A DNA stretch of 32,288 bases from Salinibacterium sp. (GTDB taxonomy: Bacteria > Actinomycetota > Actinomycetes > Actinomycetales > Microbacteriaceae), in contig JANXVG010000065.1 in NCBI GenBank assembly GCA_025351795.1, forward strand, positions 1-32,288, read 5' to 3'. The translations under genes were made by a program, and so were the position numbers. The notes beneath the pieces are model-generated. The model searched no databases, was not told where the DNA came from, and saw only the letters and a list, made by a program, of their open reading frames with translations. Of this stretch, positions 22,054 through 29,939 are shown piece by piece; positions within the stretch are counted from its first letter, which is position 1; each line of letters begins with the position of its first letter.

Positions 22054-23286
22054 ATGAATGTGCGCACCGCAATCATGCGCCCGGCGGGCGGCGGAGGTCC
22101 CGCGACCGTCAGCGACGTGCGCCAGCGAAATCGCAGCCAGGCACTGCGCAGCATTATCCTCGCCGGCCAGACGTCGCGCGCCGAGCTTGCCCGTGAGTCG
22201 GGGCTCTCGGTTGCTTCGGTGACCAACCTCGTCTCCGAACTCATCTCCGAGGGCCTCGTCATCGAAGCCGGATCGATTGCTTCCCGTGGCGGACGCCCCG
22301 TCACCCTGATTGGCCCCCATCTCAGCGGGGCGTATTTCCTGGGGGCCGACGTCGGTGAGCGCGGCGTGGCGGTCGAGCTGTTCGACCTGTCGATGACCCG
22401 CGTCGACACCGAGTTCCGCGGTGGCCGCGAGGGCGAGTCCATCGAGTCGATAGCGCGCGATCTCGATGCCGCACTCGGCGCCCTGCGCAAGCGCAACCTA
22501 AGCGCCTGGGACAGACTCGTCGGAATTGGCCTTGGCCTTCCCGGCATCGTGGAGTCGGATGCCGATGGCCGCCAGGTGCTTTACGCGCAGAGCCTGGGCT
22601 GGGCGCCGGTCACCGTCACCGACTTGGTCTCGCAGGACATCCCCGTCTTTGCCGAGAACGGTGCCAAGACCCAGGCCATGGCAGAGCTGTGGGACGGCGC
22701 CGTGCGCGGCATCGACGAGGCCCTCGTCGTACTGCTCGGTCGCGGCGTCGGCCTCGGGATCGTGACCGGCGGTGAACTCGCCCACGGTCGCCTGAGCAGT
22801 GCTGGCGAATGGGGCCATGTCAAGATCGTGCGCGACGGCCGGGCCTGTCGATGCGGCGGCCGTGGCTGCGTCGAGGCGTACCTGGGTGCTGACGCGATTC
22901 TCGAATCATGGAAGACCGCCGGCGGGATTTTCGAGGGCTCGGGCTGGCGCGCGATGGGCGAGTTGCTCGACGCCGAGAAGTCCGGTGATGCGGTGGCAGT
23001 GGCCGTGGTAGCTGAACTTATTGCGACCCTCGGTTCCGCCCTGGGCGGGCTCGTGAACCTCACTAATCCGCAACGCGTCGTCATTGGCGGCTGGGTCGGG
23101 TTGCGCTTGATGGAGACCCTCGCGGCGCGCATCGAGTCCGCGACCCGCTCGGAGGCGCTCATCCGACCCGGCGGCCAGTTCGACCTGTTGTCCTGCCGGT
23201 TCGGGGGAGACACTGTCGCCCTGGGTGCCGCCATGATGCCGCTCGAAGCGCTGCTCGGCGCGCCACGCGGAAGCCGTCGGCTCTAG
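22054..23286 (+). CDS. ROK family transcriptional repressor
   Basis: A 410-residue protein. The N-terminal winged helix (VRQRNRSQALRSIILAGQTS, then 'RAELARESGLSVASVTNLVS') is followed by a sugar-kinase-like ROK domain. Its landmarks are 'GIGLGLPGIV', 'GEWGHVKI' (E-x-G-H, with the zinc-ligand His) and 'CRCGGRGCVEAYLG' (the C-x-C-G-x2-G-C-x-E zinc motif). Such proteins bind operators in the absence of their sugar ligand. As the last gene of the beta-glucoside operon, 10 bases after GH5, it should autoregulate the operon through the inverted repeat at 15902-15932. The ATG is preferred because residues upstream of it are read through the GH5 gene in another frame. The Shine-Dalgarno is weak. Confidence 0.9.
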   Translation: MNVRTAIMRPAGGGGPATVSDVRQRNRSQALRSIILAGQTSRAELARESGLSVASVTNLVSELISEGLVIEAGSIASRGGRPVTLIGPHLSGAYFLGADVGERGVAVELFDLSMTRVDTEFRGGREGESIESIARDLDAALGALRKRNLSAWDRLVGIGLGLPGIVESDADGRQVLYAQSLGWAPVTVTDLVSQDIPVFAENGAKTQAMAELWDGAVRGIDEALVVLLGRGVGLGIVTGGELAHGRLSSAGEWGHVKIVRDGRACRCGGRGCVEAYLGADAILESWKTAGGIFEGSGWRAMGELLDAEKSGDAVAVAVVAELIATLGSALGGLVNLTNPQRVVIGGWVGLRLMETLAARIESATRSEALIRPGGQFDLLSCRFGGDTVALGAAMMPLEALLGAPRGSRRL

Positions 23287-23287
23287 C

Positions 23288-23410
23288 TCAAGCCCCGCTG
23301 CGTGCCAGGACCGGCTCGACAAGCCGCACCCACGCCCAGGTCGCGACGCATCCGACCGCGAAGGCGCCACCGCCCGTCATCCATGCCCGGGGAAGGTCGG
23401 CGCCTTCGCG
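23288..23410 (-). pseudogene. C-terminal fragment of an unidentified membrane protein
   Basis: The minus-strand frame ends 'REGADLPRAWMTGGGAFAVG', then 'CVATWAWVRLVEPVLARSGA', and a TGA at 23288-23290. It looks like the last transmembrane helix and tail of a membrane protein, starting without any start codon. It begins where the ROK gene stops on the other strand, so it marks the right edge of the sugar operon. The family is not recognised. Confidence 0.35.
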
Positions 23411-23827
23411 ATGACTACGCCGATGATGCTGTGGACTATCGGCGGTGTAATTGTCGTGTCTGTCGTACTCAACATCGTCGTCGGTATCGTCGTCAGGATC
23501 GGGATACTCGCACGCGCGGGCGCAGGCAAGACTGACCAGCGCGACAGGGAGATCAGTCGGTTCGGAGAACCCATCGGCCAGTCCATTCTTGTCATCGGCG
23601 AGTGGTCGCGCTCGTCATATCTATCGCCAACTATCTGGCGTTCGTGCTGTCATCCATCCTCGGATCTGTGGCGGAGATCGACGCTTGTCACGTGACCCGC
23701 CAGGCCACTATTGCCACCGAACAGGGTCGCTACTCACTCTCCCTCGAAATAGCATTTCAGATAGCCCGGGTATTTGACGTGTCGCTCGAGGACGTTTTCC
23801 ACATCCGGGCGGTGAAGGAGAAACATC
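23411..23827 (+). pseudogene. Membrane protein and XRE regulator, fused and frameshifted remnants
   Basis: The first frame starts 'MTTPMMLWTIGGVIVVSVVL' and runs to 'DREISRFGEPIGQSILVIG', the beginning of a small membrane protein common beside XRE regulators. From about 23602 another frame continues 'ALVISIANYLAFVLSSILGS', matching the end of the same protein. It then passes without a break into 'VTRQATIATEQGRYSLSLEI', 'AFQIARVFDVSLEDVFHI', the second half of an XRE HTH. So there is a frameshift inside the membrane gene and a deletion that removed its end plus the first half of the HTH gene. In related genomes, as I recall, this pair precedes an alcohol dehydrogenase, which is also the case here. 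Confidence 0.65.
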
Positions 23828-24798
23828 ATGAAGGCAATCGTCCAAACAAGGTACGGCTCATCCGACATGCTGCAACTGAGCGACATCGACAAGCCGAAGG
23901 TCGGTGACGACCATGTGCTCGTGCGCGTCCACGCGGCGGATGTGCAGACAGCCGACTGGCACATCATGACGGGCCGACCGTACCTGGTGCGCATGATGGG
24001 ATACGGATTCCGCGCACCGAAGACGAGGGTTCGGGGCATCGATGTTGCGGGCCGGGTCGAGGCGGGCGGCGAGAACGTCACCGAGTTTTCACCGGGCGAC
24101 CTGGTGTTCGGCACCTGTAATGGCTCCTTCGCCGAATACGTGTGTGCTCGACAGAACCGGCTTGCACCGAAGCCGACAAACCTCAGCTTCGAACAGGCGC
24201 CGACCATTCCTGCCTCGGCGACCAGCGCGCTCCAGGGTCTTCGCAACGCCGGGCAGGTGCAAGCCGGGCAAAGGGTGCTCGTGATCGGTGCGGCGGGAGG
24301 CGTTGGGTTGTTCGCGGTGCAACTGGCGAAAGCGTGTGGCGCGCACGTTACCGGTGTGTGCAGCCCGGCGCGGATCGAACTGGTGCGATCGATCGGCGCG
24401 GATGAGGTGATCGACTACACGCAGGATGACTTCACGGACGGGTCGCGCCGCTACGATCTCATCCTCGACACCGCTGGCAACCGATCGCTCTCGCGTCTTC
24501 GGCGAGCCCTGACCCCCAAAGGCACTCTCGTCATCGTGGGAGGCGAAAGGGAGGGCGGTGGTTCGGGGGTATCGGTCGGTCGGTTTGGGCGCTCATGCTG
24601 TCACCGTTCACAGGCCAGAACCTGCGTGGCCTCATGGCCGAGCCACGAAAGGAAGATTTTCAGTGCTTGACAGAGCTCATCGAAGCCGGGAAGGTCACGC
24701 CTGTGATCGACAGGACATACTCGCTGAGCGACGTTCCTGAGGCCATCCGATACCTGGAAAAGGGGCACCTGAAGGGAAAAATCGTCATCGCCGTGTGA
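23828..24798 (+). pseudogene. Zinc-type (MDR) NAD(P)-dependent alcohol dehydrogenase / quinone reductase-like, frameshifted
   Basis: Residues from 'MKAIVQTRYGSSDMLQLSDI' through 'RVLVIGAAGGVGLFAVQLAK' (the nucleotide-binding GxxGGVG) to 'RRALTPKGTLVIVGGE' form an MDR-family reductase. After about 24555 the similarity moves to another frame: 'WFGGIGRSVWALMLSPFTGQ', then 'LTELIEAGKVTPVIDRTYSL', 'EAIRYLEKGHLKGKIVIAV', ending at 24798. One base has been lost in the G-rich stretch near 24550-24560. The full protein would be about 323 residues, normal for the family. Sequencing error is possible, but the decayed genes just upstream favour real inactivation. A Shine-Dalgarno AAGGAGA precedes the ATG. 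Confidence 0.82.
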
Positions 24799-25042
24799 GG
24801 CGCGACCACCGGCTACTCCTCGTGCGAGATAGCGGAACCGCGATTGTGTGCCGAAAGAACACAGCCACTATTCGGCAATATTTCACGCCCGCCGCCCGTC
24901 GCGTGACCGGCGCTGGACTGCGCGCCGGGTTGCGGATGATGCTCGATGCGTGAATGCGCGTGAATATCTGTGCTGGGCCGTGTCCGGCCTGACCGTGGTT
25001 AGGGTTTCGTGGAACGTCGGTAGTCTGTGCAAGAGTCCCAGC

Positions 25043-25189
25043 ATGCACATCTTTGAGCAGCATCCACAGGTCGTACTCGCGCGGGAGATCGCGCACACAG
25101 AGACTCTCCGCGGGATCGATGACGGTACCGTCAGGAACAACGCCATTCGCTTGACACTGAGCGGCGAGCGAGAGTTGGATGTTGCGTGA
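25043..25189 (+). CDS. Small hypothetical ORF
   Basis: A 48-residue frame, 'MHIFEQHPQVVLAREIAHTE' to 'LTLSGERELDVA', inside the 422-base gap between the alcohol dehydrogenase remnant and the next gene. A TAGTCT hexamer at 25021-25026 and a partial ribosome site (AAGAG, 8 nt upstream) give modest support. The amphipathic, charged sequence looks protein-like, but I recognise no family. The stretch 24799-25042 before it shows no gene. Confidence 0.38.
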   Translation: MHIFEQHPQVVLAREIAHTETLRGIDDGTVRNNAIRLTLSGERELDVA

Positions 25190-25220
25190 TTAGTTGTGCC
25201 GGCGCTAAGGATCTGACCGA

Positions 25221-25994
25221 ATGAAGCTTTTTCGTTATCGCCGCCCGTCGCTCAACACGATTCTGGGCATCACAGCGGTCAAACGCAAAATTAGGCGGCA
25301 ACTCGGAATCTCCCAGATCGAGGCGTTCACTAAACCGAGTCGCGTCAAGCAGAAGGTGAAGTACGAGTTAGGCCTGTACTCACCGGCCGCCAGGGTGATT
25401 CGACAGACGATGCGAGGCAACATCCCGACACCGCTGGGGCTGTTTGGGCGCACGCCGCCACGGTCGCGGTCCCGCGGAGGGCAAGGGCGTGGAGCGGGTG
25501 GGGCAGAAATGTTCCTGGTTCTGCTCATGCTGGCCGGTGCGTCGGTCGCCGTCACATGGCTCGCGACCTACTGGTGGATCGTTGTCAGTGCGGTAGTACT
25601 TATCGCCGGGGGTCTTATCGTGCTGGCCAAGCGACGGGCGGCTGCCAAACAGGCTGCGTTAGATGCATTCCAGTCAGACGCGGTCGCTCAGGCGGCCGAG
25701 ATACGACTCGCAGTCGGAGCAGACTTCCCCAAATTCGTCGAGTCGGTTGAGGCGGTAACGGAAGCCGGATCTGTGTCAATGGCGCTCCTGCAACGACGGG
25801 TCGGTGTGAGCGCTGCAACCTCTCGAGAGATGGTCGAGCTACTAGAAAAGTGTGGAATTGTCACCGGGCAAACGGATGGCCACCGCCGGCAGGTTGCTCT
25901 GACCGGCGAACGATTGGCTATTGTCACGGCCGCTCTGCGGGGGGCGATGACCGCTGAGCAATCTTTGCCGCCACCGCTCAATGCTGAGGTTTAG
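25221..25994 (+). CDS. Membrane protein with C-terminal FtsK-gamma-like winged helix
   Basis: A 257-residue protein of unusual build. The N-terminal 85 residues are basic (SLNTILGITAVKRKIRRQLG, 'KPSRVKQKVKYELGLYSPAA', an Arg/Ser/Gly linker). Two membrane helices follow ('MFLVLLMLAGASVAVTWLAT' and 'YWWIVVSAVVLIAGGLIVLA'), then a soluble tail. In the tail, 'GSVSMALLQRRVGVSAATSR', 'EMVELLEKCGIVTG' resembles the FtsK gamma domain, which reads S-x-x-LLQRR...A..L...LE..GIV and binds KOPS DNA. No ATPase motor is present. It may anchor DNA or a DNA-bound partner at the membrane; this is inference. AAGGA lies about 10 nt before the ATG. Its 3' end overlaps the convergent VOC gene by 17 bases. Confidence 0.65.
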   Translation: MKLFRYRRPSLNTILGITAVKRKIRRQLGISQIEAFTKPSRVKQKVKYELGLYSPAARVIRQTMRGNIPTPLGLFGRTPPRSRSRGGQGRGAGGAEMFLVLLMLAGASVAVTWLATYWWIVVSAVVLIAGGLIVLAKRRAAAKQAALDAFQSDAVAQAAEIRLAVGADFPKFVESVEAVTEAGSVSMALLQRRVGVSAATSREMVELLEKCGIVTGQTDGHRRQVALTGERLAIVTAALRGAMTAEQSLPPPLNAEV

Positions 25995-26448
25995 GGCTGG
26001 TGAACCCGTCTCGCACGCTGCGGATCGCGAGTGGTTCCAGCTCTTCGAACAACGTCACTTCGAGACCAGCCGGTGCCGCAAGCCGTGAATTGAGGGATCG
26101 CCACGGCGTCTCACGCGGGCTAGCAATGAGGGTACCGCCCGCGTGTACAAGTTTTTCGGTCATCGTGTGCGCATCGTCAACCTCGAAAGCGATTCGCACC
26201 TTCGCGCTGGCAATTCCGTCAGCTTCAACCCGGTCGATCATTCGCACCTGCTCCGGATTCGAGATCTCGAGTGTTGCCAGCCCGGCATTGAGGATCATCA
26301 CGCGCGCGTCGCCCGCGCCTTCGAACGCTGCCTGTTCGGTGAGTCCCAGTGCATCTCGGTAAAACGCCACTGCCGCATCAAAGTCGGCGGCCTCCACCAC
26401 CAATCGAAGCTGGCGAACGGGTGAGTGAACTACTGCGTCATCGGTCAT
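25978..26448 (-). CDS. VOC (glyoxalase/bleomycin-resistance-like) superfamily protein
   Basis: A 156-residue protein with two beta-alpha-beta-beta-beta modules: 'RQLRLVVEAADFDAAVAFYR' opens the first and 'KVRIAFEVDDAHTMTEKLVH' the second, with 'TPWRSLNSRLAAPAGLEVTLFEE' at the end. VOC proteins bind a divalent metal and act as glyoxalases, dioxygenases, isomerases or drug-binding resistance proteins; the specific activity is not evident here. Glu at 'LEVTLFEEL' is a typical metal ligand. The ATG is 6 nt after a TAGGTT hexamer with no Shine-Dalgarno, so it is probably leaderless. It converges on the FtsK-gamma-like gene. Confidence 0.87.
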   Translation of the reverse strand: MTDDAVVHSPVRQLRLVVEAADFDAAVAFYRDALGLTEQAAFEGAGDARVMILNAGLATLEISNPEQVRMIDRVEADGIASAKVRIAFEVDDAHTMTEKLVHAGGTLIASPRETPWRSLNSRLAAPAGLEVTLFEELEPLAIRSVRDGFTSPKPQH

Positions 26449-26460
26449 ACGGTTAACCTA
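26449..26460 (-). promoter_or_regulatory. Leaderless -10 element of the VOC gene
   Basis: On the minus strand TAGGTT (plus coordinates 26455-26460) ends 6 nt before the ATG at 26448, fitting TANNNT at leaderless distance. The remaining gap to 26645 holds only a small hairpin, GACTCC-ACC-GGAGTC (26514-26528), and no gene. Confidence 0.5.
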
Positions 26461-26645
26461 AGTGCTGACATCCATGTGAGGGGCAAGCGGCAACGCTCAT
26501 TGGCGCGTCGGCAGACTCCACCGGAGTCAGCGTGCGGTCCCCGCGCCACTACGAGGAACAGAGTCTGATCTCGGCCGAGCGCAGTTCTAGCGGGCAACAA
26601 TCGAAGGCCCGCGCGTCGAGACCACCGACGGGCGACGGCGCTGAG

Positions 26646-27167
26646 CTAAAACAACGACGGGGGCCCGGCAGATACCTCAGCGGCGCGTGTGACCGCCGGC
26701 GCGGCCCCGGGGAAACCCGGACCAGGGTTAGGAGCGGCACCCCTAGCGTAGGCCTCAGCCACGGCTCGGGCACGGGCATCCGCCGCCTCGTTCAGCGCGT
26801 GGCCGACGTGGCCCTTCACCCACTCGAAGCGGTAGCGGCGCCCCGCGATGGCGGCGTCCAGCTCCTTCAGCAGTTCGAGGTTCAGCACCGGCTTACCGTC
26901 GCTCTTACGCCAGCCTTTTTTCTTCCAACCGGGCATCCACATGGTCACGGCGTTGATCACATACTGGCTGTCACACAGTACGAGCACGTCGTCGTCAACG
27001 TGCGCCGTAGCCCGGAACAGCTCGAGCACGGCCTTCAGCTCGCCTTGGTTATTGGTTGCGTGCTTCCAGCCGCCAGCCGCCCAGCAATCGTCATTCACGT
27101 ACCAGGACCAGCCCGCTGGCCCCGGATTGTTGAGCGCCGAACCGTCGGCTGCAGCGGTGATAGTCAT
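26646..27167 (-). CDS. rnhA: Ribonuclease HI
   Basis: A 173-residue RNase HI that cleaves the RNA strand of RNA-DNA hybrids, removing R-loops and primers. All four catalytic acids are present: Asp8 (AAADGSA), Glu43 (NNQGELKAV), Asp66 (LCDSQYVI) and Asp130 (NEAADARA). The basic handle region (PGWKKKGWRKSDGKPVLN) is kept, and 'FEWVKGHVGHALNEAAD' holds the mobile His loop. A Pro/Gly/Ala-rich tail of about 35 residues follows, without a second domain. The ATG at 27167 is fixed by the conserved first strand; TACCCT ends 7 nt upstream, so the gene is probably leaderless. Longer readings upstream would run into the divergent neighbour. Confidence 0.94.
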   Translation of the reverse strand: MTITAAADGSALNNPGPAGWSWYVNDDCWAAGGWKHATNNQGELKAVLELFRATAHVDDDVLVLCDSQYVINAVTMWMPGWKKKGWRKSDGKPVLNLELLKELDAAIAGRRYRFEWVKGHVGHALNEAADARARAVAEAYARGAAPNPGPGFPGAAPAVTRAAEVSAGPPSLF

Positions 27168-27207
27168 TGCCTCTAGGGTATCGAGTGTGCCCTCATACCG
27201 AGTGACT

Positions 27208-27474
27208 ATGGTGATCGGCGCGCTGGCGCCCGGGGTTGCAGCGTCGTGCGTGCTACCTGCGGCGAAGAGTGCAGCACTGTCGCAGACCATCGTCGAAGCA
27301 GCCGAGCTGCACGTGGTGTCGAGGCGGGCGCGGATCGTGGTGCGATTCACGGCAGATGAGAACGAGATCGCGGCCCAGATTGGCAATCACGTGGCATCTG
27401 TGGTCGGCGTGCTCGCGACGGTTGAGTCGTACCGCGTTACCGAGCGCGTCACGTCACATTGGCTGCCGGTCTGA
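27208..27474 (+). CDS. Small hypothetical protein divergent from rnhA
   Basis: An 88-residue frame starting 'MVIGALAPGVAASCVLPAAK' and containing 'AELHVVSRRARIVVRFTADE', 'NHVASVVGVLATVESYRVTE', an alternating strand/helix pattern that looks like a small alpha-beta protein. I do not recognise the family. The ATG is 40 bases from the divergent rnhA start. TACCGA ends 6 nt upstream, close to but not matching the TANNNT pattern seen elsewhere. No Shine-Dalgarno is visible. A role is not evident. Confidence 0.5.
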   Translation: MVIGALAPGVAASCVLPAAKSAALSQTIVEAAELHVVSRRARIVVRFTADENEIAAQIGNHVASVVGVLATVESYRVTERVTSHWLPV

Positions 27475-27641
27475 CTGGTTGTCTACACGACCTGGCCAGT
27501 CACTCGACGCCTGCCTGCACTACGGCGCTTGCTATTCGCCCGCGTCGCTTTCGCCTCGTGCACAGCACCGAACACAGCAGTGTTGTTCACCAGTTGCGAA
27601 CCGAGGCCGTGCGGCGCACGCACGCACATCACACTCGAACC

Positions 27642-28064
27642 ATGGCTACCCCACACTTTCGTGATGTTCGCGATGTTGCACTGATCCGTGACGACGATCT
27701 GCTCTCGCGCGTCGAATCGCTTCTCGAGCGGGCGATGCGCAGGCAGGTCTGGTTGATGTTTCTCGATGAACACGGGTACCAGTTGCCCGTGTTGTTGCCG
27801 AGCCCGGTGCCGCGTCGCCCAGGCCCCGGAGACGGTGTCAGACTGGCGAAATTCTTTCGCACGACGCTTGATGATGTGCCAGCCTCGAGCCTTATCATCA
27901 CCTATGAGCGACCAGGCCGGGCGGCTCTCACCAACGGCGATCTGCGCTGGATTCAGTTGCTGCGCGAGGCTTGCCTGCTCGCGGAAATTCCTTTTCGCGG
28001 CCCGCTGCTCTGCCACGACGAGGGAGTGCGATGGGTGCCAGCCGACGAGTGCATGGGCGCGTGA
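27642..28064 (+). CDS. Conserved-looking hypothetical protein
   Basis: A 140-residue soluble protein. The N-terminal 'LLSRVESLLERAMRRQVWLM' helix is followed by 'FLDEHGYQLPVLLPSPVPRR', 'FFRTTLDDVPASSLIITYER', 'LRWIQLLREACLLAEIPFRG' and 'PLLCHDEGVRWVPADE'. The pattern of a beta sheet with Pro-rich loops and the terminal 'LLCHDEGVRW' is one I associate with unnamed actinobacterial proteins, but I cannot assign a function. The ATG at 27642 is the first Met in line with the folded part; no strong ribosome site precedes it. The 167 bases between this and the previous gene show nothing. Confidence 0.6.
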   Translation: MATPHFRDVRDVALIRDDDLLSRVESLLERAMRRQVWLMFLDEHGYQLPVLLPSPVPRRPGPGDGVRLAKFFRTTLDDVPASSLIITYERPGRAALTNGDLRWIQLLREACLLAEIPFRGPLLCHDEGVRWVPADECMGA

Positions 28065-28140
28065 CGTGCTGGTAGCAACGCCCGAGGGCAGTTCGTCAGG
28101 ACCAGGATTGGTTCCGTTTGCGCTCTACGGCGTGTGGACA

Positions 28141-28156
28141 GTGCAGCTGGCTGCAC
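28141..28156. promoter_or_regulatory. Palindrome upstream of the SMR gene
   Basis: GTGCAGC-TG-GCTGCAC is a perfect 7-bp-arm palindrome, 76 bases after the previous stop and 24 bases before a TAGACT -10 candidate (28180-28185). It could be an operator for the exporter or a terminator hairpin for the gene before it. Confidence 0.45.
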
Positions 28157-28179
28157 AGATATTGCCCACCTGGCTTGCC

Positions 28180-28265
28180 TAGACTGAACAGAGGTCGAAT
28201 AAAACGACTCCGGACGACGGATCAGTACCCGGTATGCGACAAGACTGGCCGAGGAGTAAACGGTC
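28180..28265 (+). promoter_or_regulatory. Promoter and structured leader of the SMR gene
   Basis: TAGACT (28180-28185) is a plausible -10. The following leader of about 70 nt has two small hairpins, GTCG-AATAAAA-CGAC (28194-28208) and TCCG-GACGA-CGGA (28209-28221), then a good Shine-Dalgarno GAGGAG 9 nt before the ATG. Gdx/SugE-type SMR genes are often under guanidine riboswitches, but the conserved sequences of those aptamers are not convincingly present. Confidence 0.35.
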
Positions 28266-28589
28266 ATGTCGTGGATAGTCCTTATTACGTCCGGTATTCT
28301 CGAGGCGGTCTGGGCCACAGCACTGGGCAAGTCAGCGGGATTCACCAAGCTCGGCCCAACGCTTGTGTTCGGCGGCGCGCTTGCCCTCAGCATGGCCGGC
28401 CTTGCGTGGGCGATGCGCGAGATCCCGATCGGAACGGCCTATGCCGTTTGGGTGGGGATGGGCGCCGCGCTCACGGTGACGTGGTCGATGCTCACCGGAG
28501 ACGCCAGCGTGTCGTGGCTGAAGATCGCATTAATGGTCGGGCTCATCGGCTGCGTTATCGGACTCAAGCTCGTCGATGGTACCCACTGA
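28266..28589 (+). CDS. Small multidrug resistance (SMR) family exporter, SugE/Gdx-like
   Basis: A 107-residue protein with four transmembrane helices, the standard SMR size. The essential membrane-embedded Glu13 is present in 'SGILEAVWATALGKS', and 'PIGTAYAVWVGMGAALTV' is the typical helix 3 block. The 'EAVWATALGKSAGFTKLGPT' start is closer to the SugE/Gdx subgroup, which exports guanidinium ions, than to EmrE/QacC drug exporters, but the subtype call is tentative. SMR proteins work as antiparallel dimers exchanging two protons for a cation. The gene is alone, with its own promoter and leader, and is followed by a probable terminator. Confidence 0.9.
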   Translation: MSWIVLITSGILEAVWATALGKSAGFTKLGPTLVFGGALALSMAGLAWAMREIPIGTAYAVWVGMGAALTVTWSMLTGDASVSWLKIALMVGLIGCVIGLKLVDGTH

Positions 28590-28620
28590 ACCACGCTCCT
28601 CACGGCGCCCCGTCGTGGTT
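28589..28620 (+). terminator. Hairpin after the SMR gene
   Basis: AACCACG (28589-28595) and CGTGGTT (28614-28620) form a perfect 7-bp stem overlapping the stop codon end, with a GC-rich loop that can pair further, followed by a T/G-rich run. It is likely a terminator. Confidence 0.5.
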
Positions 28621-28761
28621 TGTGTGTGACGCCGGTTACGGTCGAGCCATGCCAGTCACGTTAGAACCCTGACCACCGCGCTAGCTTCGGGATACGACGA
28701 GGTCGGGCCGAACAACACCCACCGCATTGAGCCACAGGCGGCCGGTCTGGTGGCTCGGGGT

Positions 28762-29838
28762 CTAGTTGGGCGTGAGTTGCTCGCTGCTGATCCCGAACGC
28801 ATTGTATAAATCGTCTGGGCTGGTGAGCAGCGTGATCGTAAATCCGATGCCGTCGAGCTGGGCTGTGCAGGTGGTCGTAGATGCCGCATCCGTCGACTGA
28901 AACGGCTTGCAGGTTACGGTGCCGACGTTAATCCCACCGTTGTTGTTGAGCTGCTTCATGAGCTCCGTCTGGCTGCCAGCAACAGTGAGTTGCGCCACGC
29001 GCTCGGCTGCAGTCAAGGGCACGGTATTCGCCACCGCCGTGATGTGCGGGGTGGGCACTACGGCGGGTGACAGGGCCGTCGCGACACTGACTGCCACTAC
29101 TCCCAGGAACATCACCAGATAGACGAGAATGGGCGCAATTCCGCGGCGCCCAACCTTCACGGCTCGTGCGATGAGGTATCCCAGAATCGCGAGGAATACC
29201 CACCAAGCCGATGCCGGGTTCTGGTAGCGCTGCAAGCGCAACGCCGCCACATCCATGCGGGCGAGGAAGAACACGGGCACCACTGCTGCCGCCCAGAGAG
29301 CGATGCTCGGAAGGCTCACCCCGACAAGTGTCACGACGATGAAGCCGATGACCGCCGACAGGGCGGACAGCCAGATTGGCGACAAAGCGATGAGCCATAC
29401 CGAAATGGACTGGGCGTTTCCCGGCACGATTATGGTCGCAGCGGGCGAGACATTCATGATGCTCGACATGGGCACATAGTGCTGCGCGACCGACATTTCT
29501 GGTTGGACAGCCGCGACAGTGTGCTGCCACGGGGGAACGAGCGCCTGCACGGTACCGTAGGGCCGCGCAGTGCCGAGGTTCGCGGCAGGTAGGCGGGCGT
29601 GCTCATCGTCGAGTATCTCGCTTGCCGTGTACTGCTCACGCACCTCGCGCCGGGTGCGGGCTCGGGTTGGTGCGTCTCCCGTCGTGACGGTGTGGGCTGC
29701 CGCCAGCTCAGTCGGCAGCGGGCTGCGAGATCGCACATCGGCCGTCCACGCGACGCCATTCCACCACCGCAGCTGCGAGCTATCGAGCGCGTCGGGATAC
29801 CAGCCGGCTCGTGGCGTAGTTCCGCTCGCGTCTGCCAT
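28762..29838 (-). CDS. DUF2510 domain membrane protein
   Basis: A 358-residue protein. The N-terminal DUF2510 motif is clear: 'RAGWYPDALDSSQLRWWNGV' with 'AWTADV', a small cytoplasmic domain common at the start of actinobacterial membrane proteins. After a charged linker come about five membrane helices (for example 'ISVWLIALSPIWLSALSAVI' and 'GIAPILVYLVMFLGVVAVSV'). The extracytoplasmic tail is of about 90 residues with two cysteines (VTCKPF, TTTCTAQL), resembling DUF4333-type secreted domains. The role is unknown. The ATG at 29838 is preceded by AGGGGG about 5 nt upstream. The gap 28621-28761 on its 3' side shows no gene. Confidence 0.82.
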   Translation of the reverse strand: MADASGTTPRAGWYPDALDSSQLRWWNGVAWTADVRSRSPLPTELAAAHTVTTGDAPTRARTRREVREQYTASEILDDEHARLPAANLGTARPYGTVQALVPPWQHTVAAVQPEMSVAQHYVPMSSIMNVSPAATIIVPGNAQSISVWLIALSPIWLSALSAVIGFIVVTLVGVSLPSIALWAAAVVPVFFLARMDVAALRLQRYQNPASAWWVFLAILGYLIARAVKVGRRGIAPILVYLVMFLGVVAVSVATALSPAVVPTPHITAVANTVPLTAAERVAQLTVAGSQTELMKQLNNNGGINVGTVTCKPFQSTDAASTTTCTAQLDGIGFTITLLTSPDDLYNAFGISSEQLTPN

Positions 29839-29939
29839 GCACACCCCCTGTGGCGCCCCCGTCCCTTTGAGGATACGAGCACTCGGTGGCAACGGGTATC
29901 CCCTCTAGGGGTGGGATTTGGTGTGTGCCGCGGTTGCAA

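Noticed and set aside
28170-28265. Guanidine riboswitch upstream of the SMR gene
   Set aside because: GACTGGCCGAGGAG recalls the guanidine-I core, but the conserved 5' CTAGGG and 3' AAAGCCCGGGAG parts are missing, and the hairpins lack ACGR tetraloops on proper stems.
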